DNA of 64,000 nt, from positions 16,485 to 80,484 of the forward strand of contig JAHBNG010000062.1 of the NCBI GenBank assembly GCA_019217005.1. The letters run 5' to 3'. Source of the DNA: Chloroflexi bacterium TSY (GTDB taxonomy: Bacteria; Chloroflexota; Anaerolineae; Caldilineales; Caldilineaceae). Below, piece after piece: positions 8,650-17,840 of this stretch; position 1 is the first letter of the stretch, and each line of letters opens with the position of its first letter. Under the pieces are notes generated by a model that did not search any database, was not told the origin of the DNA, and worked only from the letters and a program-made list of their open reading frames with translations. Made by a program: the position numbers and the translations under genes.

Positions 8650-9537
8650 ATGCACAATTCATTTCTGAATCAGCAGTTTGGACCATACAAAATCGACTCC
8701 ACGCTTGGACATGGTGCGGTTGCGACAGTCTATAGTGTCAGTCAACCACAAGCGCGGCCGACAGTCCTCAAGGTATTGAATCAAGCTGCTGCAAGCCATC
8801 CCAAAGTCGTTAGCAGCTTTCGGCGCGAATTTCGTATCACAGCGCGCTTGAATCACCCTGGAATTGTGCGCGTATATGATGCTGGGGAATGGCAAGGACA
8901 ACTCTATATTGCCATGCAGTACATTGATGGCGAAACGCTTGATGTCTTTCTAAAAAGACACAAAAAAATTGGAGAAGCGGCTGCCATTGACATTGTAAAA
9001 CAGGTAGCAGATTCGCTTGATCACGCGCATGAACAAGGAATTATCCATCGCGACATCAAGCCCTCCAACATCATGCTCACGCGCATGCGACGACGAGCTA
9101 TCTTGTTTGATTTTGGCGCAGCGCTCGATCTCAATAACCCAGAGCAGCAGGATGAAGCGGGGGTTTACGGAACGCCGTCATTCGTTTCACCCGAACAGGC
9201 CCAAGGGATTCCCATTGTTGATGGTCGTGCTGATTTCTACTCACTAGGCATTGTCTTTTATCTAATGGTGACGGGGCGTCGACCATTTTATGGGACACGA
9301 GATGATGTACTACGTGCCCATATCGTCGAAGAACCCACGCCACCCTCAGAATTTGCCCATCTATCTCCTGGAATTGAAGCCGCTATTCTAAAGCTTATTG
9401 CGAAGAAACCAGATGATCGTTTCCTCTCTGGTGCGGAGTTATGTGAGGTACTTGATCATGTGGAATTGGAGCCGGAAAAACCGACTTTTACAGAATGGCT
9501 TCGTGGTTGGTTAGGAGCAGCAACTCAGCCATCGTAG
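8650..9537 (+). CDS. Ser/Thr protein kinase (Hanks type)
   Basis: A 295-residue soluble kinase comprising a single PknB-like catalytic domain. The glycine loop is LGHGAVATVY (residues 19-28), with Lys41 in VLKVLNQ as the ATP-binding lysine. HRDIKPSN is the catalytic loop, DFGAALD the magnesium-binding motif, and GTPSFVSPEQAQG the activation segment end. There is no transmembrane segment or PASTA domain, unlike classic PknB receptors, so it acts in the cytoplasm. It stands alone between amt and a peptidase gene, and its targets are unknown. In the glycine loop the third glycine is Ala, a mild variation. Confidence 0.93.
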   Translation: MHNSFLNQQFGPYKIDSTLGHGAVATVYSVSQPQARPTVLKVLNQAAASHPKVVSSFRREFRITARLNHPGIVRVYDAGEWQGQLYIAMQYIDGETLDVFLKRHKKIGEAAAIDIVKQVADSLDHAHEQGIIHRDIKPSNIMLTRMRRRAILFDFGAALDLNNPEQQDEAGVYGTPSFVSPEQAQGIPIVDGRADFYSLGIVFYLMVTGRRPFYGTRDDVLRAHIVEEPTPPSEFAHLSPGIEAAILKLIAKKPDDRFLSGAELCEVLDHVELEPEKPTFTEWLRGWLGAATQPS

Positions 9538-9652
9538 GTAAACCCCGGAAAGTATTTATACGCAGATTTCCAGGACTAATCTGAGTGAATCTGTGAAATC
9601 TGAGTACATTTGTTTCTATAGCCTTTCAGGAAAAGATTTTCCCGTCATTGAT

Positions 9653-9696
9653 GGCATTTCAGCCAGTCAGCCCTTTGGCTGACCGGCTGAAATGCT
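9653..9696. terminator. Hairpin after kinase gene
   Basis: gcatttcagcc / ggctgaaatgc enclose a second stem gtcagcc/ggctgac, giving a strong 18-bp hairpin with a tiny loop. No clear U-tract follows, so it may be an attenuator or bidirectional stop rather than a classic terminator. It lies between the kinase and the prolyl oligopeptidase genes. Confidence 0.5.
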
Positions 9697-9787
9697 GACA
9701 AGCTACTGTTTTGCGTGGAAAAACATTATCTGAACATCTATAATGACTTTCCAGGCTTTACGTAGGTCCTATCATAAAAATATCTAT

Positions 9788-11797
9788 ATGAACCTCAATG
9801 ATTCAGATTCTTTACTGACATATCCCGATAGCAAGCGTGTCGATCATGTAGACATTCTGCACGGCGAGCCCATATCCGATCCATATCGTTGGTTGGAAGA
9901 GATTGATTCTGCTGAAACAGCCGTTTGGATTCAAGAACAAAACAAGCTGACGCAAGCATATCTGGAGCGTATTCCACATCGAGATGCTCTTTACGAGCGA
10001 CTCACAGTGCTTTGGAATTATGAAAAATTTGGCTTGCCCTTTAAGCGAGGCGACCGCTATTTTTTTAGCCGTAATGACGGATTGCAGAACCAAAGCGTTC
10101 TGTATTGGACAGAATCGCTTGAGCAAGAACCACATCTCCTTCTTGACCCGAATCAGTTGTCTGATGATGGAACCGTTGCGTTGAGCAGCTATGCAGTAAG
10201 CCAAGATGGTCGATTCCTGGCCTATGGGTTATCTCGTTCTGGATCGGCTTGGAACAAGGAGGGAAACGGATTTTATTATAGTCGCTATGATGCGCCAAAA
10301 CAAGGCGCTGAATTTAAAAGCGCCAATTATTTTCACAAACTCTACTACCACCGGGTGGGAACAGACCAATCAGAAGATCTTCTGATCTATGAAAGGCCCG
10401 ATCACAAAGATTGGAATTTTGGCGGTTTTGTGACCGAAGATGGACGTTATTTGATCATCGATGTACGCCAGGGAACACGACGCGAAAATGCCATTTTCTA
10501 TCAAAAGCTGACTCAATCAGAGGATAACAAAACAGAAAACCCCATTTGTGCGCTTTTTACCGAATTCGATGCCAATTATCACATTATTGGCAATGACGGC
10601 CCTCTCCTATATATTAAAACAGACTTGAATGCCCCCCTCTCGCGAGTCATTGCCGTGAATGTTGATGAAGAAGGTGCGACATCTGAACGTGAGATTCTCT
10701 CAGAATCCACCGATACGTTACAAAGCGTCCGCTTGATCAACCAAAAATTTATTGCAACCTATTTGCATCATGCTCATAGTCGGGTACACATTTTCAACAA
10801 GGAAGGAGAGCATATTCAAGAGCTCGAATTGCCAGCACTTGGCACTGTTGGCGGCTTTTCTGGACGTCAGACAGATCACGAGACCTTTTACAGCTTTTCG
10901 ACCTTTAATATGCCTGGTACCATCTATCGACATGATTTGGAGACGGGAAATAGCGAAGTTTTTCGTGAGCCAAGCATAGCGTTTGACCCCGACGACTTTA
11001 TTACAGAACAGGTTTTCTGTAAAAGCAAAGATGGCACCCGAGTACCGATGTTCATTACCCACAAACGAGGAATTTCGCGCGATGGCACAAATCCAACCTA
11101 TTTGTATGGGTATGGTGGATTTAATATTGCACGCACCCCCCTCTTCTCGGCACCGAATTTGGCCTGGATGGAGATAGGTGGGATCTATGTACAGGTCAAT
11201 CTGCGCGGCGGGGGGGAGTACGGACAGCCTTGGCACAAGGCCGGTAGCAAACTTCAGAAACAGAACGTTTTTGATGACTTCATTGGAGCAGCGGAGTGGT
11301 TAATTGCCAACGACTACACGACGACAGAGCGACTCGCCATCGGTGGCGGCAGCAATGGCGGTTTGCTCGTTGCGGCCTGTTTAACACAACGACCAGAACT
11401 CTTTGGTGCTTGTCTCTGTGCCGTAGGTGTTCTAGATATGTTGCGCTTTCACAAGTTTACGATCGGCTGGGCCTGGGTCTCAGATTATGGATCACCGGAT
11501 GATCCAACAGAATTTGCCTCGCTGCGGACTTATTCACCCTATCACAGCTTACGTTCTGACACGGAATATCCTCCAACGCTTATTACAACAGGGGATCACG
11601 ACGATCGAGTCTTTCCAGCCCATAGCTATAAGTTCGCCGCTGCGCTCCAATATGTTCAAACAGGTTCCAATCCAATTCTCATCCGCATCGATACCAAGGC
11701 AGGCCATGGAGCTGGAAAACCAACCACGAAAGCAATCGAAGAGGCAACGGATCGCTGGGCGTTTTTGATGAATGTGTTTGGGCTCGGATATGACTGA
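9788..11797 (+). CDS. Prolyl oligopeptidase family serine peptidase (S9A)
   Basis: A 669-residue S9A peptidase, expected to cleave short peptides after proline in the cytoplasm. The N-terminal part (DPYRWLEEIDSAE) and a seven-bladed propeller precede the alpha/beta-hydrolase domain. GGGSNGGLLVA holds the nucleophile Ser, TTGDHDDRV the Asp, and TKAGHGAGK the His. The frame is open 15 codons further upstream, but MNLNDSDSLLTYP at 9788 is the natural start by family alignment. No strong ribosome binding site is visible at either. No signal peptide is seen. It is a single-gene transcript bordered by hairpins on both sides. Confidence 0.93.
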   Translation: MNLNDSDSLLTYPDSKRVDHVDILHGEPISDPYRWLEEIDSAETAVWIQEQNKLTQAYLERIPHRDALYERLTVLWNYEKFGLPFKRGDRYFFSRNDGLQNQSVLYWTESLEQEPHLLLDPNQLSDDGTVALSSYAVSQDGRFLAYGLSRSGSAWNKEGNGFYYSRYDAPKQGAEFKSANYFHKLYYHRVGTDQSEDLLIYERPDHKDWNFGGFVTEDGRYLIIDVRQGTRRENAIFYQKLTQSEDNKTENPICALFTEFDANYHIIGNDGPLLYIKTDLNAPLSRVIAVNVDEEGATSEREILSESTDTLQSVRLINQKFIATYLHHAHSRVHIFNKEGEHIQELELPALGTVGGFSGRQTDHETFYSFSTFNMPGTIYRHDLETGNSEVFREPSIAFDPDDFITEQVFCKSKDGTRVPMFITHKRGISRDGTNPTYLYGYGGFNIARTPLFSAPNLAWMEIGGIYVQVNLRGGGEYGQPWHKAGSKLQKQNVFDDFIGAAEWLIANDYTTTERLAIGGGSNGGLLVAACLTQRPELFGACLCAVGVLDMLRFHKFTIGWAWVSDYGSPDDPTEFASLRTYSPYHSLRSDTEYPPTLITTGDHDDRVFPAHSYKFAAALQYVQTGSNPILIRIDTKAGHGAGKPTTKAIEEATDRWAFLMNVFGLGYD

Positions 11798-11837
11798 CAT
11801 TGGCTATTGAGAAATGTGCCACCAGTCAGTTGCATAT

Positions 11838-11881
11838 TTAGAGATTGAGAGATTGCATGAGCCGAATCTCTCAATCTCTAA
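11838..11881. terminator. Hairpin terminator between convergent genes
   Basis: ttagagattgagagatt and aatctctcaatctctaa form a perfect 17-bp stem with a ~10-base loop. It sits between the peptidase gene (plus) and the alpha/beta hydrolase gene (minus), which converge here, and could serve both. Just to its right, cgaagtttaagtggc repeats the half-site seen at 2.1 kb. Confidence 0.6.
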
Positions 11882-11925
11882 TCTCAAACGCAATACACGC
11901 GTTATTGCATTCCGATGCTCGAAGT

Positions 11926-12837
11926 TTAAGTGGCTTCTCTATTCTGATCGAGAAGCCACTCAAGAATCGTTTCAGCAAGCAGCGTTGGCTCTTCTAATGG
12001 CACGAGATGTCCCGTCTTTTGCACTTGAACAAAGGTTGCGCGAGGCTGGAGTTGCTTCCATTTCTGCCAAGACCTTGGCAGAATTGTGTTTGACTCTTCA
12101 CCTCGAATCCCTAGCGTTGGTTGTGTTAGTTTGCGTACAGGTTGCCAAATTTGCGGAATAGTGGCATAAATGTGTGCTTCCCATGCTTTGGGATAGACCA
12201 ATTCGACTTCTCCTTGCATAGCTTCTTCGCCCGAAGTAGCTTCGCGTCTTCGTACTCCGTTTTGCACAGGTCGAATGCCATAATCAATGAAATCCCACAG
12301 GGCTTCGTCAGATAGACGCGCAAAGACTCGCTTTGTTCGATAGGAATGAAAAACAGCCTCTTTATTTTCCCATCGATCCTTTCGTTTGAGCGCCATCGGA
12401 ACCATGGGAATTATTCGCATCCGCAGCCACAATGGCATCAAACCTAACCAAAAGAGCATCCGCTCTGGCAGTAGAACAGGCTCGATGAGCACGAGGTGAG
12501 AAAAGAGAGTGGGACGCTTGACTGCGGCCATCAATGTGGCAATGGCTCCCAATGAATGTCCGATGCCCACAATCTTTTTTGCTCCCTGCAGGTCGAGAAA
12601 CGCAATCAGATCATCAGCAATGGTATGCCAGCTCTTTAGGTCTTCTTGCTTTGCTCCCGACCAAAGAGGACGATGTTCAATGGCAATCACTCGATAATAG
12701 TCGAGAAGCGGTTCAAGCAGTTGCCGATAACACATGGGAGGGTAGCCATTGGCGTGAGCAAAATGGAGAAGCGGTTTATTCTCATCAGAACCATGCGCTC
12801 CGTTCAATGCGTGATAAGGAATCTGTTGTGGGTCCAC
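11926..12837 (-). CDS. Alpha/beta hydrolase
   Basis: A 303-residue alpha/beta-hydrolase fold protein. HFAHANGYPP is the oxyanion-side strand, and GIGHSLGAIA carries the nucleophile Ser elbow. The late KTGHLVPLEEP supplies His, and the acid is likely around GIRGEESN. The start is GTG at 12837, overlapping the stop of the epimerase gene by one base (taGtg), so the two are translationally coupled. The substrate is not evident. It resembles general esterase/lipase or epoxide-hydrolase relatives. It is the last gene of a minus-strand group with epimerase and phosphatase. Confidence 0.85.
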   Translation of the reverse strand: MDPQQIPYHALNGAHGSDENKPLLHFAHANGYPPMCYRQLLEPLLDYYRVIAIEHRPLWSGAKQEDLKSWHTIADDLIAFLDLQGAKKIVGIGHSLGAIATLMAAVKRPTLFSHLVLIEPVLLPERMLFWLGLMPLWLRMRIIPMVPMALKRKDRWENKEAVFHSYRTKRVFARLSDEALWDFIDYGIRPVQNGVRRREATSGEEAMQGEVELVYPKAWEAHIYATIPQIWQPVRKLTQPTLGIRGEESNTILPRSWQKWKQLQPRATFVQVQKTGHLVPLEEPTLLAETILEWLLDQNREAT

Positions 12838-13613
12838 TATCCACCATCCACCGCATAGGGCAAACCCTCAGGCCAGGTATCTTGCGGTTCATAACCAATG
12901 ATACGACGAGATGGCTCCAAATCAAGCCGCTCCGCATTCAAGGGTTTACTGGTTGCAAAGAGAATCGCTGACTCACCTGGACCAGGGGTGGGCGATTCAA
13001 CACAACGCTCATGAAAACGTTTGGCATCCTCGTGGCTAAAGAAAACATCGGGGCCAAACTCGTTCTGAACCAGTTGAGCTGCTTCGCTTGGATTCCGAGG
13101 CAACCAGCCGATACGCACGCTGAGCACGGAGATGTTGTGGTTGCGCGCATACATATCACCAATTACTTCTGCCCAAGCTTTGGTCAATGCATAATGATTT
13201 ACTGGCTTGGGTCCATCTTCGATACGGACCAGTTGTCCCTTTGACCAGCCGTGACCGGTGACGACTTGGAGCGTACTGGCAAGCACCAATCGTTGTACAC
13301 TAAATTCCCGGGCCGCCTCACAAATGTTGTACAACCCAATAACATTTGGTCCGATCAAAACATCCAAAAAATCAGCGGGGTTGGGATAGGCCCCCAGGTG
13401 AATCACTGTGTCCATCCCTTCCACAGCGCGAAAAACAGCATCTCGATCGCTCAAATCACCAATTACATGGTCAGCCACATTTGGCGTGGGGCGACGCGCA
13501 AAACCACGCACTGAGTGTCCTCGCACAAGTAAATGCTGGCAGACTGGTTGCCCAATTGCACCGGTGGAACCGGTTACGAGGACCCGTTTTGAATCAATGG
13601 CTTCTGTTGTCAT
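12837..13613 (-). CDS. NAD-dependent epimerase/dehydratase (uronate dehydrogenase-like SDR)
   Basis: A 258-residue extended-type short-chain dehydrogenase. VLVTGSTGAIGQPV is the Rossmann GxxGxxG motif, and HYALTKAWAE contains the catalytic Tyr-x-x-x-Lys. The pattern VIHLGAYPNP and the short length resemble uronate dehydrogenases, which oxidise glucuronate or galacturonate to the lactone with NAD, but specificity is an inference. Its stop overlaps the start of the downstream hydrolase gene by one base. The phosphatase gene lies 15 bases upstream, so all three form one operon. Confidence 0.85.
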   Translation of the reverse strand: MTTEAIDSKRVLVTGSTGAIGQPVCQHLLVRGHSVRGFARRPTPNVADHVIGDLSDRDAVFRAVEGMDTVIHLGAYPNPADFLDVLIGPNVIGLYNICEAAREFSVQRLVLASTLQVVTGHGWSKGQLVRIEDGPKPVNHYALTKAWAEVIGDMYARNHNISVLSVRIGWLPRNPSEAAQLVQNEFGPDVFFSHEDAKRFHERCVESPTPGPGESAILFATSKPLNAERLDLEPSRRIIGYEPQDTWPEGLPYAVDGG

Positions 13614-13628
13614 GAGGTCTATTTCTCT

Positions 13629-14435
13629 CTAATAACTCTGTAACCCAGCTGGCTCTGAACGATGTGGACCATTGTATTGGGTATCGGCAAATAGTTCTGA
13701 TGTAAAGTGTTCCGTACGATTGATATAACGCAGATATTTTTGCGCTTGGCGGAAGTCGATGCGGGTAATGGCCGTGTTATAATGGACGTAATAGATGTTG
13801 GGATTAGGTATCTGGTTCAATAGCGCTTTGATCAGACCATCGATAAAGGTTCCATGTGCGACCAAAACAACCCGCTCCTCTTTTTCTTCGTCTTCAAATC
13901 GAGCGGCCATCTGCTCTAGCTCATAAGCTGTACGTACGGCACGACCATAACAATCCGCGAGACTTTCATACCCGCCGCGCCACCAACCATCTTCTGTGAT
14001 CTCGGTTGGCAACACATAACCAGGAAACTGCTCTTGAATTTCGCTCTGCGTCATGCCTGGAAAACCAACCACTTTCTCTGGATCGCGCGGATCGCCTTGA
14101 AAGATACCGCCATGTTCGTGGATTGGGATCATGATTTCTGGATTGATCTTGAGTGCTTGCCCAATTGGCCATGCAGTCTGCATGGCACGTAACATGGCAC
14201 TACAATAGATACGCGTCACAGAATAGCCAGAAGGCTTGTCTTCTAAATAGTTGCGAAAATGTTCTGCTACTTTGGATTGTGCAAGGTGGCCGGCAACGGC
14301 CTGAGCTTGGCGGAACCCTAACTCTGTGAGTGGTGGGTCTGCCATGCGCCGTGAAATATAATCATCATAATTTAACTTTTGATCGTCCAACTGATTGTTA
14401 AACGATTCACCATGCCGAACAATGAAGAGTCTCAA
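13629..14435 (-). CDS. Histidine phosphatase family protein
   Basis: A 268-residue phosphoglycerate mutase-like phosphatase. MRLFIVRHGESFNNQ is the RHG motif with the phospho-acceptor His9. TRIYCSAMLRAMQTA supplies a second phosphate-binding Arg, and VLVAHGTFID supplies the C-terminal His. The internal EHGGIFQGDP stretch is typical of larger broad-specificity members. It is the first gene of the group with the epimerase and the hydrolase. The start has an aggaggtcc-type site upstream in the minus direction. The substrate is unknown. Confidence 0.88.
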   Translation of the reverse strand: MRLFIVRHGESFNNQLDDQKLNYDDYISRRMADPPLTELGFRQAQAVAGHLAQSKVAEHFRNYLEDKPSGYSVTRIYCSAMLRAMQTAWPIGQALKINPEIMIPIHEHGGIFQGDPRDPEKVVGFPGMTQSEIQEQFPGYVLPTEITEDGWWRGGYESLADCYGRAVRTAYELEQMAARFEDEEKEERVVLVAHGTFIDGLIKALLNQIPNPNIYYVHYNTAITRIDFRQAQKYLRYINRTEHFTSELFADTQYNGPHRSEPAGLQSY

Positions 14436-14524
14436 TGGGACCTCCTGTAGTAATCGCTTTGGTCACTTATCTATCGATTTCGTGAACATCGGATAAAAAG
14501 TTGGTGAGCATGACAGGATGAGTT

Positions 14525-15094
14525 TCATCTTGTCATCCCTCCCTTGCGGTTTGCACATTGCAGATCATATTCCATATACAAAAAGCGCACGAGCTTATCG
14601 CCTATGCGCATTCGGTTGGTATCGCCCGTCAGCGTGAACCCTAGCTGCTGAAAAAATAAAAGTGCGCCTGGGTTAAATTGTTCAACTCCGAGGCGCACTC
14701 TTTGCACCGACTCGATTGTGTCCAACCATTGAAGCAAGAGCCGCCACGACTGGCGGCCAATTCCTTGACGTTGATATCGCTCCGCAACCATGATCATGCC
14801 GAGGTAGACCATATGTGCCTCCGGCCATTCTAGTCGAAAATCAACCAGTCCCACCAGCTCAACGCCAGCGCTCGGATCCAAACGCTCAATGCGGCGGACG
14901 ATTCCCAACATCATACGCCCTGGAGTCTCAGCCGCTTCTTGGAAATCACGTTCTGCCCGATCGGATGGCACTTGAGGCATGTCATACAAGCTCCAGTACG
15001 TTGGTGTTTCTGTATACATTTTTTGTAGCGCGGCGATGTGATGCTCAGCCGAGAGAGGGGTTAACGAGATGGGTGACTGCATGATGATTGACAA
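14525..15094 (-). CDS. GNAT family N-acetyltransferase
   Basis: A 189-residue GNAT protein. The acetyl-CoA pyrophosphate loop is RYQRQGIGRQSWRLL (R/Q-x-x-G-x-G/A), preceded by the beta4 strand MVYLGMIMVAE. The GALLFFQQLGFTLTGD segment is the typical beta6-alpha4 end. The substrate is unknown. It is separated from the phosphatase gene by about 90 bases and probably has its own transcript. Its upstream region carries a family A repeat. Confidence 0.85.
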   Translation of the reverse strand: MSIIMQSPISLTPLSAEHHIAALQKMYTETPTYWSLYDMPQVPSDRAERDFQEAAETPGRMMLGIVRRIERLDPSAGVELVGLVDFRLEWPEAHMVYLGMIMVAERYQRQGIGRQSWRLLLQWLDTIESVQRVRLGVEQFNPGALLFFQQLGFTLTGDTNRMRIGDKLVRFLYMEYDLQCANRKGGMTR

Positions 15095-15108
15095 TTAATG
15101 CGTTTTAT

Positions 15109-15190
15109 GGGAGTGTGTCCCAAAGTGTGTAAATGCGTCGATTCTCTGACTGAACAGAGTTCATTTATACACTTTGTGGTACACACTCCG
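15109..15190. repeat. Family A palindromic repeat, copy 1
   Basis: An 82-bp imperfect palindrome: gggagtgtgtcccaaagtgt at the left pairs with acactttgtggtacacactc at the right, with a central ctctgactgaacag. Three more copies lie at 19135, 24690 and 30144. It lies between the GNAT start and the end of the dynamin gene. Confidence 0.85.
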
Positions 15191-15202
15191 TTTTATCAAA
15201 GT

Positions 15203-15307
15203 GGTTGTCTGAGGAATTGTGTGGTTGTCAGTTGGTTAGATGGTTGGTTGACAAACTAACAAACCAACAAACCATCCAACGTTTACCCCACAAACCCTCA
15301 AAGAGCC
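15203..15307. repeat. Family B repeat, copy 1
   Basis: A ~105-bp element starting ggttgtctgaggaattgtgt and ending cacaaaccctcaaagagcc, with a TTGGTT/AACCAA-rich core that folds back on itself. Related copies are at 17594 and 21583, and a fragment is at 4374. It directly abuts the 3' end of the dynamin-like gene and may double as its terminator. Confidence 0.8.
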
Positions 15308-15308
15308 A

Positions 15309-17036
15309 TCAAAGTTTCTGGACGCTGGTGCGAACTTCAGTGAGTTGACCACTAATTGCCTCAAGCTCGGTTTGGAGATTGTCTAGTTTTTCGCGTTCAA
15401 CTCGTACGAAGCGGGTGTATGGTGCGATGGCTTCACGTACGCGCTGCATGCTATTATTAAGCTCTGTCTCGAACTGGCGATCCATGGCGGTATTGAGTTT
15501 GGCACGCAGCTCCTCAATCCGATCGCGTAAGCCTTCCTTGATTTTAGTACGCCGATAGGGCAAGACGTAGAGTCCCAAGACTGCAATCGCACTGGCGCTG
15601 AGGATCCCAGTTACATCAAGTAAAAGAGGCTGCAACAGTGTTACAAGCAATGCACCCAAACCAAGTGCGCCAGCTTCAACAGCAGCAGTTTGAAGCAGTG
15701 CCATTTGCACTTGTTGAGACAGTTTTAGCGATTCTGCTTCGCGATCATAACTGTCAACAACGCGCTGCGCATCGCGGCCAACCGATGTAAGCAGCTTCTG
15801 GCGATTAAACTCAAAATCTCCTTGAACATGGCCCACCATACGGTCGGCATGTTGGTTTGCACGTCGATTGATATAGGTCATCATGTTGCGCCACTGTTGG
15901 TAATCTTTGTCGACCAACCAATCAATTAGATCATTCACTTGTCGTTCGATCTGACGGCTGGTTTCCCCAACAACCTCGCGTTCAAACTCAGCACGGAGCT
16001 TTTCGCTATTCATCAGGGCAAGTATGTTTGTGACACGAAGTTGATCATCAAAAAAGCGGTCACCTCGTTCAGCCATTTCATAAAGTACATTGTCGACATG
16101 ACTTGAGTGGTATTTGAAATCCCGCTTCATGTCGATCTCATATTCGCCAAGTTGGGTTTCAATGATATCGAGCGTATTGAAATCATCGCTCAAAAGTTGT
16201 TGGCGGTCCGAGACAACAGCGTTGTATTTGTCCAATAGCCGGTTGGCCACGCCAAGCGGATTCTCCAATTTCAGACGCAATCGTTCCTTGGTGTTGAGGC
16301 TTTCCAGGATAAAGGTCTCTAATGCTTCAAATTGGCTCTGCTGTAAATCAGCTGAATTACCATTCTGCTTGGCCTCTAAAGCCTGTCGAGCACTGACAGC
16401 AAAAAGTTGGGGCGTTGTGTTGAGTAAAGCCGAGGCATTTTCGCTGACAAAATCCAAAATCTGGGTGCGATCCACACTCGTTTTAATCAGATCTATCTTG
16501 TTGACAACAATTACGATCTTTTTGCCCCATTGCTGAATGCGCTCCAGGAAAAGCCGCTCGCTTTCGCTAAAGGGGCGGTCGGCACTTGTGACAAAGAGAA
16601 CCAGATCACTACGCGGTATAAAATGCTCTGTAATTTCCTGATGGCGCTGAATGACTGCGTTGGCTCCGGGTGTATCAACCAAATTCACTTCGCGTAGCCA
16701 TTCGACCGGGAGCTCCATGACAAGTACATCATCATCCATTCCCTCATGGCGGCTCTCTCCGTATCGAAGCAGATGGATCTGGTCTGTGGTGGGCGTCACA
16801 CCTTCTTTCAGATGTGCTTCGCCTAACATTGCATTGAGAAAGGCCGTCTTCCCGGCATTAAATTCACCAACAATTACAAGCAAAAAGAGTTCTTCTAGCT
16901 GCCGCAAGCTTTGCTTTAGTAGATCTAGATCTTCATTAGACGCATCGAGTTTGGCTAACTGTGTTCGTAGCTCTCCGAGCAGTTCACGTTCCTGCTGCAA
17001 GAGTTGCTCGTGCTCTTGGGTCAACAGACGTTGCAA
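15309..17036 (-). CDS. Dynamin-like GTPase
   Basis: A 575-residue bacterial dynamin-family protein. GTPase motifs are G1 GEFNAGKT (residues 57-64), G2 Thr in TPTTDQIHLLRYG, G3 DTPGANAV and G4 NKIDL. A long helical middle and C-terminal region follows, with a hydrophobic paddle-like segment (GALGLGALLVTLLQPLLLDV and ASAIAVLGLYVL, about 450-495) that should insert in the membrane, then a terminal coiled coil. Such proteins remodel or repair membranes. Usually two run in tandem, but here there is a single copy. It is monocistronic, bordered by repeats on both sides. Confidence 0.92.
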   Translation of the reverse strand: MQRLLTQEHEQLLQQERELLGELRTQLAKLDASNEDLDLLKQSLRQLEELFLLVIVGEFNAGKTAFLNAMLGEAHLKEGVTPTTDQIHLLRYGESRHEGMDDDVLVMELPVEWLREVNLVDTPGANAVIQRHQEITEHFIPRSDLVLFVTSADRPFSESERLFLERIQQWGKKIVIVVNKIDLIKTSVDRTQILDFVSENASALLNTTPQLFAVSARQALEAKQNGNSADLQQSQFEALETFILESLNTKERLRLKLENPLGVANRLLDKYNAVVSDRQQLLSDDFNTLDIIETQLGEYEIDMKRDFKYHSSHVDNVLYEMAERGDRFFDDQLRVTNILALMNSEKLRAEFEREVVGETSRQIERQVNDLIDWLVDKDYQQWRNMMTYINRRANQHADRMVGHVQGDFEFNRQKLLTSVGRDAQRVVDSYDREAESLKLSQQVQMALLQTAAVEAGALGLGALLVTLLQPLLLDVTGILSASAIAVLGLYVLPYRRTKIKEGLRDRIEELRAKLNTAMDRQFETELNNSMQRVREAIAPYTRFVRVEREKLDNLQTELEAISGQLTEVRTSVQKL

Positions 17037-17094
17037 GTGTATCTATCTCCTTCTCGTGCCTTTTTCCAGACTGGAAAACGCGGAGTGATTCTTA

Positions 17095-17245
17095 GAGGGT
17101 GTTTTAGAAGTCTGACGAAAGGGTGAGCAAAGGCCGGTTGAGTCGCAAAGCGGTATCGAGACCAGCGTTTGCGGGTCGACCCGTTTGGTTTCGATACGCC
17201 TTCGGCTACTCAACCGGCTCTGATCTCACCTTTTAAAACACGCTC
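17095..17245. mobile_element. IS427-type MITE (151 bp)
   Basis: Terminal inverted repeats gagggtgttttagaag and the complement of gagcgtgttttaaaag flank a 151-bp non-coding core, with the direct repeat TTA on each side (17092-17094, 17246-17248). TNA duplications and GAGNGTGTTTTAAAA ends are typical of the IS427 group of IS5. The damaged IS5-like element at 42519 begins gaaggtgttttaaaag, a close match. The core is an inner palindrome containing ggttgag and gtatcga words. Confidence 0.8.
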
Positions 17246-17291
17246 TTAACTTCTACTTAATGGTGCTGCTACATATACCTCAATCTATACA

Positions 17292-17368
17292 CAGTAGACC
17301 ACAACGAGGAAAAGGCGTTCTCTAACGCCGCTGCGCACTAGAGAATGCTTGCGCGCTGCGATCTACTG
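17292..17368. repeat. Family C palindrome
   Basis: cagtagaccacaacg at the left pairs with cgctgcgatctactg at the right, and the inside holds ggcgttctctaacgccgctg...actagagaatgc. The CAGTAGA ends match the palindrome at 21822-21883, and the inner hairpin matches 408-446 and the 34.6-kb repeat. Confidence 0.7.
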
Positions 17369-17593
17369 ATACATGTATATTCTATACGTGGTTAGAATAT
17401 TATGGTTGCTAGATGATTCATAAAGTTTGTGCACCCTGTTTGTATCATTTGTTCATTTTAGCACAATTCCGATATTGCACCGAACGAGACAGATGATGCA
17501 GATTCAATTCGGTTTTGGGGAAGGGCAAGAGAGTCAAACTAGTTAGGAGGTGCTATAATATCAGTTATGATGGGGTAAATTCTTAAAGAATAT

Positions 17594-17751
17594 TGGTTGT
17601 CTGAGGAATTGTGTGGTTGTCAGTTGGTTGGTTAGATAGTTGGTTGGTTAGATAGTTTGTTGGTTGGTTAGATAGTTGGTGAACAAACCAGCAAACCAAC
17701 AAACCAACCAACAAACTGTCCAACATCTAGCCCACAAAACCTCACAGAGCC
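17594..17751. repeat. Family B repeat, copy 2 (expanded)
   Basis: Same ends as the 15.2-kb copy (ggttgtctgaggaattgtgt ... caaaacctcacagagcc), but the core is longer because ggttggttagatagtt is tandemly repeated about three times, matched by an AACCAAC-rich right arm. The whole can fold into one long hairpin. It precedes the isochorismatase gene. Confidence 0.8.
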
Positions 17752-17840
17752 AGAATATTTAAGAAATTTGTGCAACCCGGAATTTCGCAATTGCGTTGAA
17801 TGGGCGATTTTTAATCATATCAACATTGAAGGAGAACAGG

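Noticed and set aside
17594..17751. Tandem GGTTGGTTAGATAGTT units considered as a CRISPR array
   Set aside because: Units are adjacent without unique spacers, only about three occur, and the right arm is their complement; it is a foldback repeat, and no cas genes are near.
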